DNA of 11,723 bases, taken from contig JAFPCL010000133.1 in the NCBI GenBank assembly GCA_017390225.1, positions 1-11,723 of the forward strand. Direction: 5' to 3'. A program made the position numbers and the translations under genes. Shown here piece by piece: positions 1 through 7,480 of the stretch. Every line of letters begins with the position of its first letter. Within the stretch, counting starts at the first letter, position 1. The notes below the pieces were generated by a model. It was not told the DNA's origin. It worked only from the letters and a program-made list of their open reading frames with translations, and made no database searches. The DNA comes from Clostridia bacterium. GTDB taxonomy: Bacteria > Bacillota > Clostridia > CAKSNL01 > HGM11501.

Positions 1-45
1 CGTCTGGGCGTTCGTTCGCGCGTAGTTTCATGGCATCAAGTAAAG

Positions 46-72
46 AGAAATCCGCAAAAAATGCGGATTTCT
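46..72. terminator. Hairpin, possible terminator of a gene left of the window
   Basis: A perfect 10-bp inverted repeat (AGAAATCCGC at 46-55, GCGGATTTCT at 63-72) surrounds a 7-base A-rich loop. On the plus strand a run of six T starts about 12 bases after the stem, which is too far for a textbook intrinsic terminator; on the minus strand no T run follows. It lies where a rightward gene from outside the window would meet the leftward operon, so a terminator role is plausible. It could equally be part of a dispersed intergenic repeat. Confidence 0.35.
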
Positions 73-100
73 ACCAAAAACAATATTTTTTAGATAAATA

Positions 101-170
101 ATTGTTTTATAAAGCGAATAATTGTTTTATAAAGCGAATAATTGTTTTATAAAGCGAATAAATGCTTTAT
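101..170. repeat. 20-bp tandem repeat, three perfect copies plus a degenerate half copy
   Basis: The unit attgttttataaagcgaata occurs at 101-120, 121-140 and 141-160 without a mismatch. It is followed at 161-170 by aatgctttat, which matches the first half of the unit at 8 of 10 positions. Because of the changes in that half copy, 149-155 (ATAAAGC) and 164-170 (GCTTTAT) form a 7-bp inverted repeat with an 8-base loop. The array lies downstream of the leftward 155-residue secreted-protein gene. The rest of the gene-free stretch 1-232 shows only the hairpin at 46-72 and AT-rich sequence. The function is unknown: a binding-site array or slippage product are both possible. Confidence 0.9.
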
Positions 171-232
171 TTCTGCCATGAAACGGTCCGTGCCTTTTTT
201 TACATCCCCTTCTCAAATAATTTTTGGATTTT

Positions 233-700
233 TTACAGCCCCAAGGAGAAGCCGCGAACGATGGAACGGATGTTGTTGACCCAAACCGTATCCAATAGCT
301 TGATGGTGATATACACGTTCTGACAACTGCCGTCGATATAGTCGGCACGAACCATCAGCTTGTTGACCCCTTCGTTTAAGGTTACGTTGAATCCGAACAA
401 TCCGGAATAACCAACGGTACTGGAAAGGACAACACCTTCGGAATTCTTCATGGGGACATAGACGCCGCTTTGCTCATCATATGTATAAACCGTGATAACA
501 GAAGAGGAAGCACTCACACCTGACAAGGGATAAACTTTTTTGGTGCTGGCGGAATTCTGCACCTCCGGCTTTTTGATGACCAAAAGAGAAGAAGATGTTC
601 CGTAATCATAAGGAATAACGGAAGGGGGATAAGCAAAGGAAGACACTGTCATGCAAAATAAGCACAACAAACATACAACCAAGGCAAAAAATCTTTTCAT
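233..700 (-). CDS. Small secreted Ig-like domain protein of unknown function
   Basis: A 155-residue protein with a clear signal peptide: MKR, a hydrophobic core at residues 4-20, and a likely cut after SFA (residue 23). The mature part, about residues 36-136, is rich in V, T and S and looks like one bacterial Ig-like beta-sandwich. It has a GYSGLFGFNVTLNEGVNKLMV stretch near residues 97-117, of the type seen in surface Ig-like domains where a loop 'LNEGxNxLxVxA' precedes the last strands. No LPXTG, lipobox, transmembrane anchor or catalytic motif is visible, so it is probably released or wall-associated. The start at 700 is preferred over an in-frame ATG at 721, because AAAGGAG (709-715) lies 8 bases before it and the signal peptide then begins cleanly. 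It is the last gene of the leftward set and has its own promoter with a WalR-type box, so it is a likely WalR target. The precise function cannot be named. Confidence 0.8.
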   Translation of the reverse strand: MKRFFALVVCLLCLFCMTVSSFAYPPSVIPYDYGTSSSLLVIKKPEVQNSASTKKVYPLSGVSASSSVITVYTYDEQSGVYVPMKNSEGVVLSSTVGYSGLFGFNVTLNEGVNKLMVRADYIDGSCQNVYITIKLLDTVWVNNIRSIVRGFSLGL

Positions 701-708
701 AACAGCAT

Positions 709-715
709 CTCCTTT
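709..715 (-). promoter_or_regulatory. Ribosome binding site fixing the start of the small secreted protein
   Basis: AAAGGAG on the minus strand, 8 bases before ATG at 700. It lies inside the longer reading frame that would begin at 721, which argues against that upstream start. Confidence 0.75.
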
Positions 716-738
716 CTTCATGATTTTCTTACACTATC

Positions 739-744
739 ATTATA
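739..744 (-). promoter_or_regulatory. -10 element of the small secreted protein gene
   Basis: A perfect TATAAT on the minus strand, predicting a start of transcription near 732 and a leader of about 30 bases. At a 17-base spacing the -35 position (762-767) reads ACAGAA, which does not resemble TTGACA, so the promoter probably needs an activator. The -10 sits inside a perfect 6-3-6 inverted repeat (ATCATT at 736-741, AATGAT at 745-750), which may be chance in AT-rich DNA. Confidence 0.65.
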
Positions 745-754
745 AATGATGAAT

Positions 755-771
755 GTTACAGTTCTGTTACA
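755..771 (-). promoter_or_regulatory. WalR-type binding box (TGTAAC-N5-TGTAAC)
   Basis: On the minus strand TGTAAC (771-766), five bases AGAAC, then TGTAAC (760-755). Both halves match the published WalR/YycF consensus TGTWAH-N5-TGTWAH at every position. The proximal half ends 10 bases before the TATAAT at 739-744, replacing the -35, which is the placement used by activating OmpR/PhoB-type regulators. Read on the plus strand the halves are GTTACA, one mismatch each from the PhoP half-site TTHACA, so a PhoP-type reading is possible but poorer. The matching regulator is encoded about 5 kb away in the same leftward set. I saw no second such box in the other intergenic regions of the window. Confidence 0.7.
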
Positions 772-799
772 CCCGCTTTAATATTGAATAACAGTTTTT

Positions 800-3526
800 T
801 TAATGCAAATTTCTGCGCTTGGCAGTGCCCAGGGGCTTCATTGTGTTGTTCTGCCAAACAAAGTAAGCCAAGCTGTGAGCGGTCACGGGAATCTCACCGT
901 AAATCTCGGACAAGTCGTTGGCGCCGACGGATACGTCAAGCTTGGTCATGCCGATGAAGCGACCGTCGGCATCGTAAGCCGCAACGGATACACGGTTGTT
1001 ATTATGTGCGGTAGCTTCATTGTTTTTGATAACGGCAGAAAATGTGCTTTTTCCGGAAGAAGCTTCTTCTGTCACCGGAATGATGGACAGTGTTTCTTGG
1101 GGAGCGGCGACACGATTGGTAACGGTGATGGTTTGTGTTGCCTCGGTGGTGTTGTCGGTGGCGGTCGCATGAACCGTGATTGTTGTGTTGCCGACTTCTC
1201 TTCCGGGGACAATAATCAGCTTTCCATCAATGTATATGGCAGAGCATACACTGTTGTTTGCAGAGGCTGCGGAAATCGTACCAACGGCAGAAATCGTGCA
1301 ATCGGATGGCTCACCCGAAAGCGTTACACTGTCTTTGGAAAGGATAAGTGCACCAACGGCTTTTTCAATCGTGTAGGGGAAAGAGCCGGTGATGGTTTCA
1401 TGGTTTTCTGCCTCGATTTTATAATACACGGTGGTTGTGCCGACGTTGGTCATGGCAAGGCTTTCAAGGGCACCGGTATTGGTTGCCGTATAGCCGTAAT
1501 TTTCAGACGTACCATAGGATATTGTGTATTCGGTAGGTCCGGTCACTTGGATGGTGGGAAATTGTGCTTTGCCTGTATAGATAGAAGATGAAGGCGTAGA
1601 AACCAGAGGCCCGGAAGTGCCGTTCCAAATAACGGTAACATGATCCGTGTGATCGTTACCGTCGGCATCGAACATACGGTTTCTTGTGCCTGCCGACTGA
1701 TCATCGTTCCAATGGTCAATCCAGACTTCATATGTGCGACCTTTAATCATCCACGTAGTATCTTCGGGAGATTGAGGCCAGGTAATATCCCAACGGGCAC
1801 AACCGAGAGAGGGTGTCAGCGCCATGATGGCGGCGGCATCTTGAGGAACCACATTGTAATTCAAAGGAAATTTTTTTTGTATGCCGGTGACCGTATCCTT
1901 TACCCATAAATAACCATGTGTGGGGCGGAAAAGACCGGAAGTGAACCAGCCGGACGCGTTTAATCCCGTCACAGTGTCACCATCTTTATAAAAAGCAGAA
2001 ATGGAGCTTTCATCGGAAGGGTGATAAGTGAAGGTCATTTCTGTGGGGCCGTACTGGGCATTGCTGTCCAGCAGTGTCAAACGATGACCGATGGTATAAT
2101 TTTCATCCCAAGCATCAACCCAAACGGTATAATGATGTCCTGCGTTGAGCATGAAACGCTCTGTGGTGTTGCGGGGAAGGCGGAAGGTGAATCGGCAACA
2201 GGAGATAGAGTTTGGAACCGTTGCCATGATGGCGGAAGCATCCCCGGGAACGGGGGTGAAGGCGTCCGGATGAAAGGACATGACCTCACCGGTTTCAACG
2301 CATCTTAAATGAAGCGCCGCATGACGGAAATGGAAACGGGAGGTTGCCATCCAACCATCAATATATAAGCTTTCAATGGAACAACCGTCGTAAAAGCTGA
2401 TGGAGGATGCACAATTGTCGGTGATAACAACATTGGTGCCATCCTGCCGTTCGGTCAGCTTAACGGTGCTGTAGGAAGTGTTGCTGTAACCGTAATTCCA
2501 GTTGACACGGTATTTGTTGGCAGTGTGGGAGTCGATAACGGGTGTGCCTGCGGCATTGAAGCCGACACAGATGGTGGCATGGTCGATGATGCCGTCGCTT
2601 GTCCAGTCATAGAATACGGGACTGCCTTTATAGATATGTGCATCCCAAGGTCCGTCCATGCGCTCGCCACGGGCGTTGGACATATAAGTACGAAGACCGC
2701 CTGCATTGATCCAGGCATAGGCACCGGAATACCAAGAACCGTCTGTGGGCATGCCGCCGGCATGAATGGACTGGCTGGTGAAGTTGGCGCAGTCGCCGCC
2801 GGAATTAGCATAGCTGGGATATGCGGGATTGTAATTGCTCCAATAGGTGTCGGCATATGCCGCAACAGCATCGGTATTGTAGCCTTCAAAGCGCGTGTAC
2901 ATCAGTTGACGATCGTCTTCTGCTTCTTCCGTGTTGATTAAAGAAAGACGGCTTTGGGCTTCTTCAACGGATTCGTCATAGAACTCATAGAAGCAGGAAG
3001 AACGCATCCCCGTCAGCGCACCTTCATCGTAAGCATCTTTAACAAGTACCAATTGTCCGTTTTCACGGGCAAAGAGCATTTTGTGTTCCGTGCCAAAGCC
3101 CATGGTGTCGACAAAATAGGTAGTATCACTTAAATCATCGTAGTCGCAGAAGGTCCATTCATAAACCGTGAGCAAGATGCCTTCTTCAACATAAGCCGCA
3201 TCCTGAATGAAAGCGGTTGTTTCTGCATAGATGATATTTTGATTCAGTCGAGCTTCCATTTCTTTAAGCTTAATCTTTCGGAGCTGTTCTTCGCCGGAAG
3301 CAAAAGAAATGGTGTCTGAAAAAGAGCCGGCACGCGTGAGAGCATAGCTTTCCATTTCGGAAGAAAGCACATTTGCATCATGTGCCGCTAAAACATCAAG
3401 TGCATTTTCAGAGATACGGGGAACATCCGCATACCAGGTTTGGGTCAGTTCTTTTGCATTTTCTGCATAAGAACTAAATGCAAAAAGAAGGACAAAGAGA
3501 GTAAAGAGAATGGTGAATTTTCGCAT
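800..3526 (-). CDS. Secreted Amidase_6-type cell-wall amidase with tandem modules and Ig-like repeats
   Basis: A 908-residue exported protein. In order: signal peptide (1-21, ends SSYA); an N-terminal region (22-212); an Amidase_6-like domain (about 213-358) with the GGDCANFTSQ motif (Cys246), DHATICVG (His316) and VIDSH (Asp332, His334), consistent with a Cys/His amidase acting on peptidoglycan peptides; two related modules of about 120 residues (384-500 and 508-633); Ig-like beta-rich segments (640-720 and 722-804); and a C-terminal domain (810-908) ending in the AYFVWQNNTMKPL pattern common at the ends of clostridial secreted enzymes. The start at 3526 is chosen over in-frame ATG 3565: AAAGGAAG is correctly placed and the signal peptide begins there. 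The gene begins 35 bases after walK with no visible promoter, so it is probably cotranscribed with walRK. No LPXTG or SLH anchor is seen; the modules may bind the wall. The substrate is inferred, not shown. Confidence 0.85.
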   Translation of the reverse strand: MRKFTILFTLFVLLFAFSSYAENAKELTQTWYADVPRISENALDVLAAHDANVLSSEMESYALTRAGSFSDTISFASGEEQLRKIKLKEMEARLNQNIIYAETTAFIQDAAYVEEGILLTVYEWTFCDYDDLSDTTYFVDTMGFGTEHKMLFARENGQLVLVKDAYDEGALTGMRSSCFYEFYDESVEEAQSRLSLINTEEAEDDRQLMYTRFEGYNTDAVAAYADTYWSNYNPAYPSYANSGGDCANFTSQSIHAGGMPTDGSWYSGAYAWINAGGLRTYMSNARGERMDGPWDAHIYKGSPVFYDWTSDGIIDHATICVGFNAAGTPVIDSHTANKYRVNWNYGYSNTSYSTVKLTERQDGTNVVITDNCASSISFYDGCSIESLYIDGWMATSRFHFRHAALHLRCVETGEVMSFHPDAFTPVPGDASAIMATVPNSISCCRFTFRLPRNTTERFMLNAGHHYTVWVDAWDENYTIGHRLTLLDSNAQYGPTEMTFTYHPSDESSISAFYKDGDTVTGLNASGWFTSGLFRPTHGYLWVKDTVTGIQKKFPLNYNVVPQDAAAIMALTPSLGCARWDITWPQSPEDTTWMIKGRTYEVWIDHWNDDQSAGTRNRMFDADGNDHTDHVTVIWNGTSGPLVSTPSSSIYTGKAQFPTIQVTGPTEYTISYGTSENYGYTATNTGALESLAMTNVGTTTVYYKIEAENHETITGSFPYTIEKAVGALILSKDSVTLSGEPSDCTISAVGTISAASANNSVCSAIYIDGKLIIVPGREVGNTTITVHATATDNTTEATQTITVTNRVAAPQETLSIIPVTEEASSGKSTFSAVIKNNEATAHNNNRVSVAAYDADGRFIGMTKLDVSVGANDLSEIYGEIPVTAHSLAYFVWQNNTMKPLGTAKRRNLH
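1628..2377 (-). repeat. Duplicated ~120-residue module inside the Amidase_6 protein
   Basis: Residues 384-500 (about 2027-2377) and 508-633 (about 1628-2005) align by eye. Shared features, in order, are GWxxTSxxFR or a close variant, TG in a turn, P-x-DA-x-AIMA-x-x-P, a C-R/A-stretch, then a block M/L-x-x-G-x-x-Y-x-VW-x-D-x-W, G-x-R, and a final D near an aromatic strand. The VWVDAWDE / VWIDHWND pair is especially clear. I do not recognise a named family. The divergence shows an old duplication. A wall- or glycan-binding role is a guess from its position next to a catalytic domain and its conserved Trp residues. Confidence 0.75.
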
Positions 3527-3533
3527 AATAATA

Positions 3534-3541
3534 CTTCCTTT
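3534..3541 (-). promoter_or_regulatory. Ribosome binding site fixing the start of the Amidase_6 gene
   Basis: AAAGGAAG on the minus strand, 7 bases before ATG at 3526. It lies after the alternative in-frame ATG at 3565, which overlaps the walK stop and has no signal-peptide character at its beginning. Confidence 0.7.
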
Positions 3542-3561
3542 CTTTAGGCAGAAGAAATCGT

Positions 3562-5331
3562 TCACGAGGTTGCTTTTGGGGAAAAAGGAAGCAAAACCGT
3601 GATTTCCGTGCCTAAACCGATTTGGCTTTCAATGGATATAGAGCCACCGTGGGCTTCGGTGATTTCCTTGGCAATGGCAAGCCCCAGCCCTGTGCCGCCG
3701 GCACTACGGGAGCGTGCTTTATCCACTCTATAAAAACGTTCGAAAATCCGAGGAAGATTTTCGGGGGCAATGCCGATGCCTTGGTCGGTTACACGAATCA
3801 TTGCCATGTTATTGTCTTGTCCGCAGGTGAGCGTGACCGTGGTGTTTTCCGGAGAGTATTTGGAGGCGTTGGTCAGAAGATTGATGACAACCTGCGCAAT
3901 GCGGTCTTTGTCGGCGGAAATATAGGGCATATCTTCCGGGAAACAGCAGGTCAGGGTCTGACCTTTTTCTCGGAAACTGTGGGAAAGATTTTCGGCAATG
4001 GAAGCCAAAAATCCGGGCAAAGGAAATCGTTCGTATTTTAACCGGGCGTTTTCGCCTAAGCTGGATAACGTCAAAAGATCCTTGACCATGCGTGTCATAC
4101 GATCGGTTTCACGATCAATCGTAGACAAGAAGTGGCGTGTGGTTTCGTCGGGTTCCTCCAGTATGTCCGTCAGCGTTTCCGTATAGCTTTTTATGGTAGA
4201 GAGGGGTGTTCTGAGTTCATGGGACACATTGGCGACAAATTCGCGGCGGGAGGCATCTAATTTTTCCCATTCGGTAACGTCTTGCAGAGCGACAACAACA
4301 CCGGAAATCTGATTGCTTTGGGTGAAAAATCCGGCAAAATACGCCTGCATGACGGTGCGGTCTGTGGCAAGCTTTCGTTCGGTTGCAAAGCCGATGGGTG
4401 CAGACAAAACGTAGTCCAGGGTGATATCCGCATCCAAAGATGCAAAAAGAGTGTCGAAATTCGGCGCTTCATCGGGAGCAAGGCGCAGAAGCATTCGTGC
4501 CGTGCTGTTGATATGCAGTGGCTTGCCTTCTGTGTCAAAAGCCATAACGCCGTCATTGAGCCGCTCTAAAATCGTTTCCAGCTTATTTTTTTCTAAATTT
4601 AATGTTTGCATGGTTTCCATCAACCAAAGTGCCATGTTGTTGAAAGTGGTTGTGAGACTGGAGATTTCATCTTTGCCGGGGGAGGCAGGAATCGGCTGTG
4701 TGAATTTACCTGTTGCCATGTTGGCGGCTTGCTTTTCCAGTGTTGCCAAGGGCGCAGTGATGGTACGGGACAGAATAATGGAAAGCATAACAGAGAGCAT
4801 AATGCCAATCAAAAGCGCATAGAAAATCGTAGAGATCATGTTGCGCATGGTCGCCCGAAGTTCTGTTTTATCATCCACAATATAAATAATATGGCTGACC
4901 GTGCCGTCCTGCAAAAGGGGCTGTGCATAATCGAGCTGTTTGGCTCCGATGGTGGAGGTATCGCCGATTTTTCCGCTCATGGCCAATAGCACGTTGGCAC
5001 TGTAGTTCATAGCACCGGTGTAGCCGTCGGAACCATACAGACAGATGCCGTTTCGGTCTAAAATATAAAAATTTCGATAGGAATCGATGCCGAGCCGTCC
5101 ACTGTATAAAATCAAAACATCACGAATGGCAGGAACAGGCTCTTGCGCCATGGATGCTTCGGTAAGCTCCAGCATGATGTCGCTTGTCAAGGCATGGGAA
5201 GACATGGTTTCTTTGAAGTCTTCATTATAGTAAACCGTAATTCCGCGCACGAAAAAAACGCTGACTGCCAATGACATGAAGACGATCAGCGCAAAAAATA
5301 CCCATAAAATTTTCCAGCGGATACTGTGCAT
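3562..5331 (-). CDS. walK: Membrane sensor histidine kinase, WalK type
   Basis: A 589-residue kinase with the WalK layout: transmembrane helix (about 10-29), extracytoplasmic Cache/PAS-like sensor of about 135 residues (30-165, with NFYILDRNG at 87-95), second helix (166-188), HAMP (190-240), cytoplasmic PAS (about 248-355), HisKA with phosphoacceptor His371 in VSHELRTPL, and a complete ATPase domain: N box NLLTNASKYS (484-493), G1 DQGIGI (516-521), F box ERFYRVD (531-537), G2 GGTGLGL (545-551). It should autophosphorylate and pass phosphate to the adjacent response regulator, whose gene ends 31 bases upstream. A GGAG ribosome site lies 9 bases before ATG 5331. B. subtilis WalK is of similar length (611). 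PhoR has a comparable layout, so the WalK name rests mainly on the partner regulator and the WalR box nearby. The yycH/yycI genes that usually follow are missing. Confidence 0.85.
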   Translation of the reverse strand: MHSIRWKILWVFFALIVFMSLAVSVFFVRGITVYYNEDFKETMSSHALTSDIMLELTEASMAQEPVPAIRDVLILYSGRLGIDSYRNFYILDRNGICLYGSDGYTGAMNYSANVLLAMSGKIGDTSTIGAKQLDYAQPLLQDGTVSHIIYIVDDKTELRATMRNMISTIFYALLIGIMLSVMLSIILSRTITAPLATLEKQAANMATGKFTQPIPASPGKDEISSLTTTFNNMALWLMETMQTLNLEKNKLETILERLNDGVMAFDTEGKPLHINSTARMLLRLAPDEAPNFDTLFASLDADITLDYVLSAPIGFATERKLATDRTVMQAYFAGFFTQSNQISGVVVALQDVTEWEKLDASRREFVANVSHELRTPLSTIKSYTETLTDILEEPDETTRHFLSTIDRETDRMTRMVKDLLTLSSLGENARLKYERFPLPGFLASIAENLSHSFREKGQTLTCCFPEDMPYISADKDRIAQVVINLLTNASKYSPENTTVTLTCGQDNNMAMIRVTDQGIGIAPENLPRIFERFYRVDKARSRSAGGTGLGLAIAKEITEAHGGSISIESQIGLGTEITVLLPFSPKATS

Positions 5332-5362
5332 GTGTTATTTCTCCATTTTTTATTTACGGTTG

Positions 5363-6061
5363 TCAGTTTTTGTTGAAGTAATAGCCGACACCGCGCTTGG
5401 TCATAATCAAAACGGGGTTGGCGGGGTCTTTTTCCAGCTTTTCACGGACACGGCGAACGGTTACGTCAACGGTGCGGGGATCGCCGAAATATTCGTAGCC
5501 CCAAACGGATTCCAAAAGCTTTTCACGGGAAAAAACCTGTCCGGGATTCATGGCAAGGTATTTCACAAGTTCAAATTCACGAACCGTCAAGTCTACGGGA
5601 GAACCGTCAATCTTGACTTCATACCGCTGTGGATCCAACGAAAAGTTCATATAAGTGATTAAGCCGGAAGATTCGGACTTGGGCGATTCCGTTTCCTGTG
5701 CATTGCGGGTGAGATTCCGCTTAACACGCGCCAAAACCTCGCGAATACCAAAGGGCTTGGTGATATAGTCATCAGCACCAAGCTCGAGCCCCAATACCTT
5801 GTCCAGCTCGTCATCCTTTGCTGTCAGCATCAGAATCGGCACGTTGGAGGTTTTGCGAAGCTCTTTGCACACGTCAAAGCCATCCATTTTGGGAAGCATG
5901 AGATCCAAAAGGATGAGATCCGGTTTACCGGAGAGCGCAAGCTCTAAGCCTGCCGCACCGTCAAATGCGGTCAGCACACGGTAGCCGTTCTTTTCCAAAT
6001 TGAATTTTAATATTTCAACAATAGGGCGTTCGTCGTCTACGACTAAAACGGTTTTGGTCAT
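5363..6061 (-). CDS. walR: OmpR/PhoB-family response regulator, WalR type
   Basis: A 232-residue regulator with an intact receiver domain (1-116: acidic pair Asp9/Asp10, phosphoacceptor Asp53 in LLDLMLP, Thr80, Lys102 in TKPF) and a winged-helix DNA-binding domain (about 134-230). The C-terminal stretch WGYEYFGD (187-194), RTVDVTVRRVREKLE (196-210) and TKRGVGYYF (221-229) follows B. subtilis WalR closely and differs from PhoP, which has a different recognition helix (VDVHISHLR). WalR controls wall hydrolases and surface proteins in Firmicutes and binds TGTWAH-N5-TGTWAH; such a box lies at 755-771. The gene starts 12 bases after argH with an AGAGGG ribosome site about 5 bases from ATG. There is no room for a promoter in the gap, so expression depends on argH read-through or a promoter inside argH. 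Confidence 0.9.
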   Translation of the reverse strand: MTKTVLVVDDERPIVEILKFNLEKNGYRVLTAFDGAAGLELALSGKPDLILLDLMLPKMDGFDVCKELRKTSNVPILMLTAKDDELDKVLGLELGADDYITKPFGIREVLARVKRNLTRNAQETESPKSESSGLITYMNFSLDPQRYEVKIDGSPVDLTVREFELVKYLAMNPGQVFSREKLLESVWGYEYFGDPRTVDVTVRRVREKLEKDPANPVLIMTKRGVGYYFNKN

Positions 6062-6073
6062 AATATCCCTCTT

Positions 6074-7453
6074 TTATAAAGTATTTAAATAGCTTTCCGC
6101 ATTTTCAATCGCACGGGTCACGGCTTCCGGCGCAGGGCCACCGGGCAGATTGCGGCGGTTGACAACGGCAGATAAGCTGATGGCTTCATAAATCGTTTCA
6201 TCAAACATGGGAGAAACGGCGCGCATTTCCTCCAAGGAAAGATCATCGAGCGCTTTGTTTTGATGAATCGCATATAAAACCAGCTTGCCGCTCACGGCAT
6301 GTGCATCGCGGAAGGGAAGTCCGCGGTATACGAGATAGTCAGCAAGGTCGGTGGCGTTCATATAGCCGCCTTTGGCGCCTTCTGCCATGTTTTCTTTTTT
6401 GATTTTCATGGTTGCGAGCATATCGGTGAACACGGGAAGACAAGCAAAAACAGTGTCTAAACTGTCAAAAATGGCTTCTTTATCCTCTTGCATATCTTTA
6501 TTATATGCCAAAGGAAGACCTTTCATCATCGTGAGAAGTGTCATTAAGTTGCCGTAAACACGACCGGTTTTACCGCGAATCAGCTCCGTAACATCGGGGT
6601 TTTTCTTCTGGGGCATGATGCTGGAGCCCGTGGAATAAGCATCGTCCATTTCAACAAATGAAAATTCATTGGTGCTCCATAAAATCAGCTCTTCGGAAAA
6701 ACGGCTCAGATGCATCATAATCAGGGAAATACAGCTGCCGAGTTCAATAGCAAAATCACGATCGGAAACGCCATCCAGTGAGTTGTCGGTGATGCCTAAA
6801 AGCCCAAGTTGATCGGCAACAAATTCACGGTCTAATGGATACGTTGTTCCTGCCATGGCACCCGAACCCAAGGGGGAGATTGCCGTGCGCTTTTCCCAGT
6901 CGGTGAGGCGCTGAAGGTCGCGGCGGAACATGGCAAAATATGCCATCATGTGATGCGCGAGTGTGACAGGCTGTGCCTTTTGCAAATGCGTGTAGCCGGG
7001 AAGCCATGTGGTCAGATTTTCTTTGGCAATGGCAAGAAGTGTCCGCATCAGACGAACAAGCTCTTCTTTTAACACATTGCTTTCATCGAGCACATAAAGA
7101 CGAAGGTCAAGTGCCACCTGATCGTTACGGGAGCGGCCGGTATGCAGACGCTTACCGTCGTCACCGATGCGCTCGGTGAGCAAGGATTCAACAAACATAT
7201 GGATATCTTCCGCATCGGTGTTGGTGTCAATGCGACCGGCTTCCATATCGGCTAAAATGCCCTGCAAGCCTTCTTGGATGCGGATGGATGTGTCCATGGG
7301 AATAATGCCTTGCTTTCCGAGCATGGCGGCGTGGGCAATACTGCCCCTTATATCCTGACGGAACATGCGCTTGTCAAAACGCAGAGAAGAATTAAAATCA
7401 TTGACTGCCGGATTGGTTTCTTTTTCAAAACGGCCGTCCCAAAGCTTTGCCAT
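6074..7453 (-). CDS. argH: Argininosuccinate lyase
   Basis: A 459-residue enzyme of the fumarase/aspartase superfamily, full length for the family. It cleaves argininosuccinate into arginine and fumarate, the last step of arginine synthesis; it works as a cytoplasmic tetramer. Visible signatures: MAKLWDGRF start, HTGRSRNDQ (104-112), GYTHLQ (153-158, catalytic-region His156), SPLGSGAMAGT (193-203) and the GSSIMPQKKNP signature loop (276-286) with the catalytic serine. The ribosome site CTGGAGGT lies about 8 bases before ATG 7453. A perfect consensus sigma-A promoter lies upstream. argG is not adjacent; instead walR follows after 12 bases, an unusual pairing. No convincing ArgR operator was seen in the upstream region. 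Confidence 0.96.
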   Translation of the reverse strand: MAKLWDGRFEKETNPAVNDFNSSLRFDKRMFRQDIRGSIAHAAMLGKQGIIPMDTSIRIQEGLQGILADMEAGRIDTNTDAEDIHMFVESLLTERIGDDGKRLHTGRSRNDQVALDLRLYVLDESNVLKEELVRLMRTLLAIAKENLTTWLPGYTHLQKAQPVTLAHHMMAYFAMFRRDLQRLTDWEKRTAISPLGSGAMAGTTYPLDREFVADQLGLLGITDNSLDGVSDRDFAIELGSCISLIMMHLSRFSEELILWSTNEFSFVEMDDAYSTGSSIMPQKKNPDVTELIRGKTGRVYGNLMTLLTMMKGLPLAYNKDMQEDKEAIFDSLDTVFACLPVFTDMLATMKIKKENMAEGAKGGYMNATDLADYLVYRGLPFRDAHAVSGKLVLYAIHQNKALDDLSLEEMRAVSPMFDETIYEAISLSAVVNRRNLPGGPAPEAVTRAIENAESYLNTL

Positions 7454-7480
7454 GATGTGTACCTCCAGAGTAAAAGTTTT

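Noticed and set aside
3..101. Open plus-strand frame entering from the left edge and ending at 99-101
   Set aside because: Only 32 codons are visible, it runs straight through a perfect 10-bp hairpin, and no family is recognisable. It may be the tail of a real gene but cannot be supported from the window.
764..801. Stem CTGTTA/TAACAG followed by eight T as a plus-strand terminator
   Set aside because: The stem is only 6 bp with a 19-base loop and there is no plus-strand gene to end. Half of the stem belongs to the WalR-type box.
803..1591. Long plus-strand open frame (262 codons) opposite the Amidase_6 gene
   Set aside because: It is antisense to a well-supported secreted protein, has no recognisable domain or ribosome site, and its Gly/Cys/Arg-rich composition is typical of the reverse complement of a gene.
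2455..2889. 144-codon minus-strand frame within the Amidase_6 gene
   Set aside because: Out-of-frame shadow of the catalytic domain; low-complexity Pro/Thr/Met/Ala content and no family match.
5331..5363. Naming the two-component pair phoP/phoR
   Set aside because: The kinase layout would allow it, but the regulator's C-terminal recognition stretch follows WalR and not PhoP, no phosphate-transport or phosphatase genes are present, and the nearby box fits WalR better.
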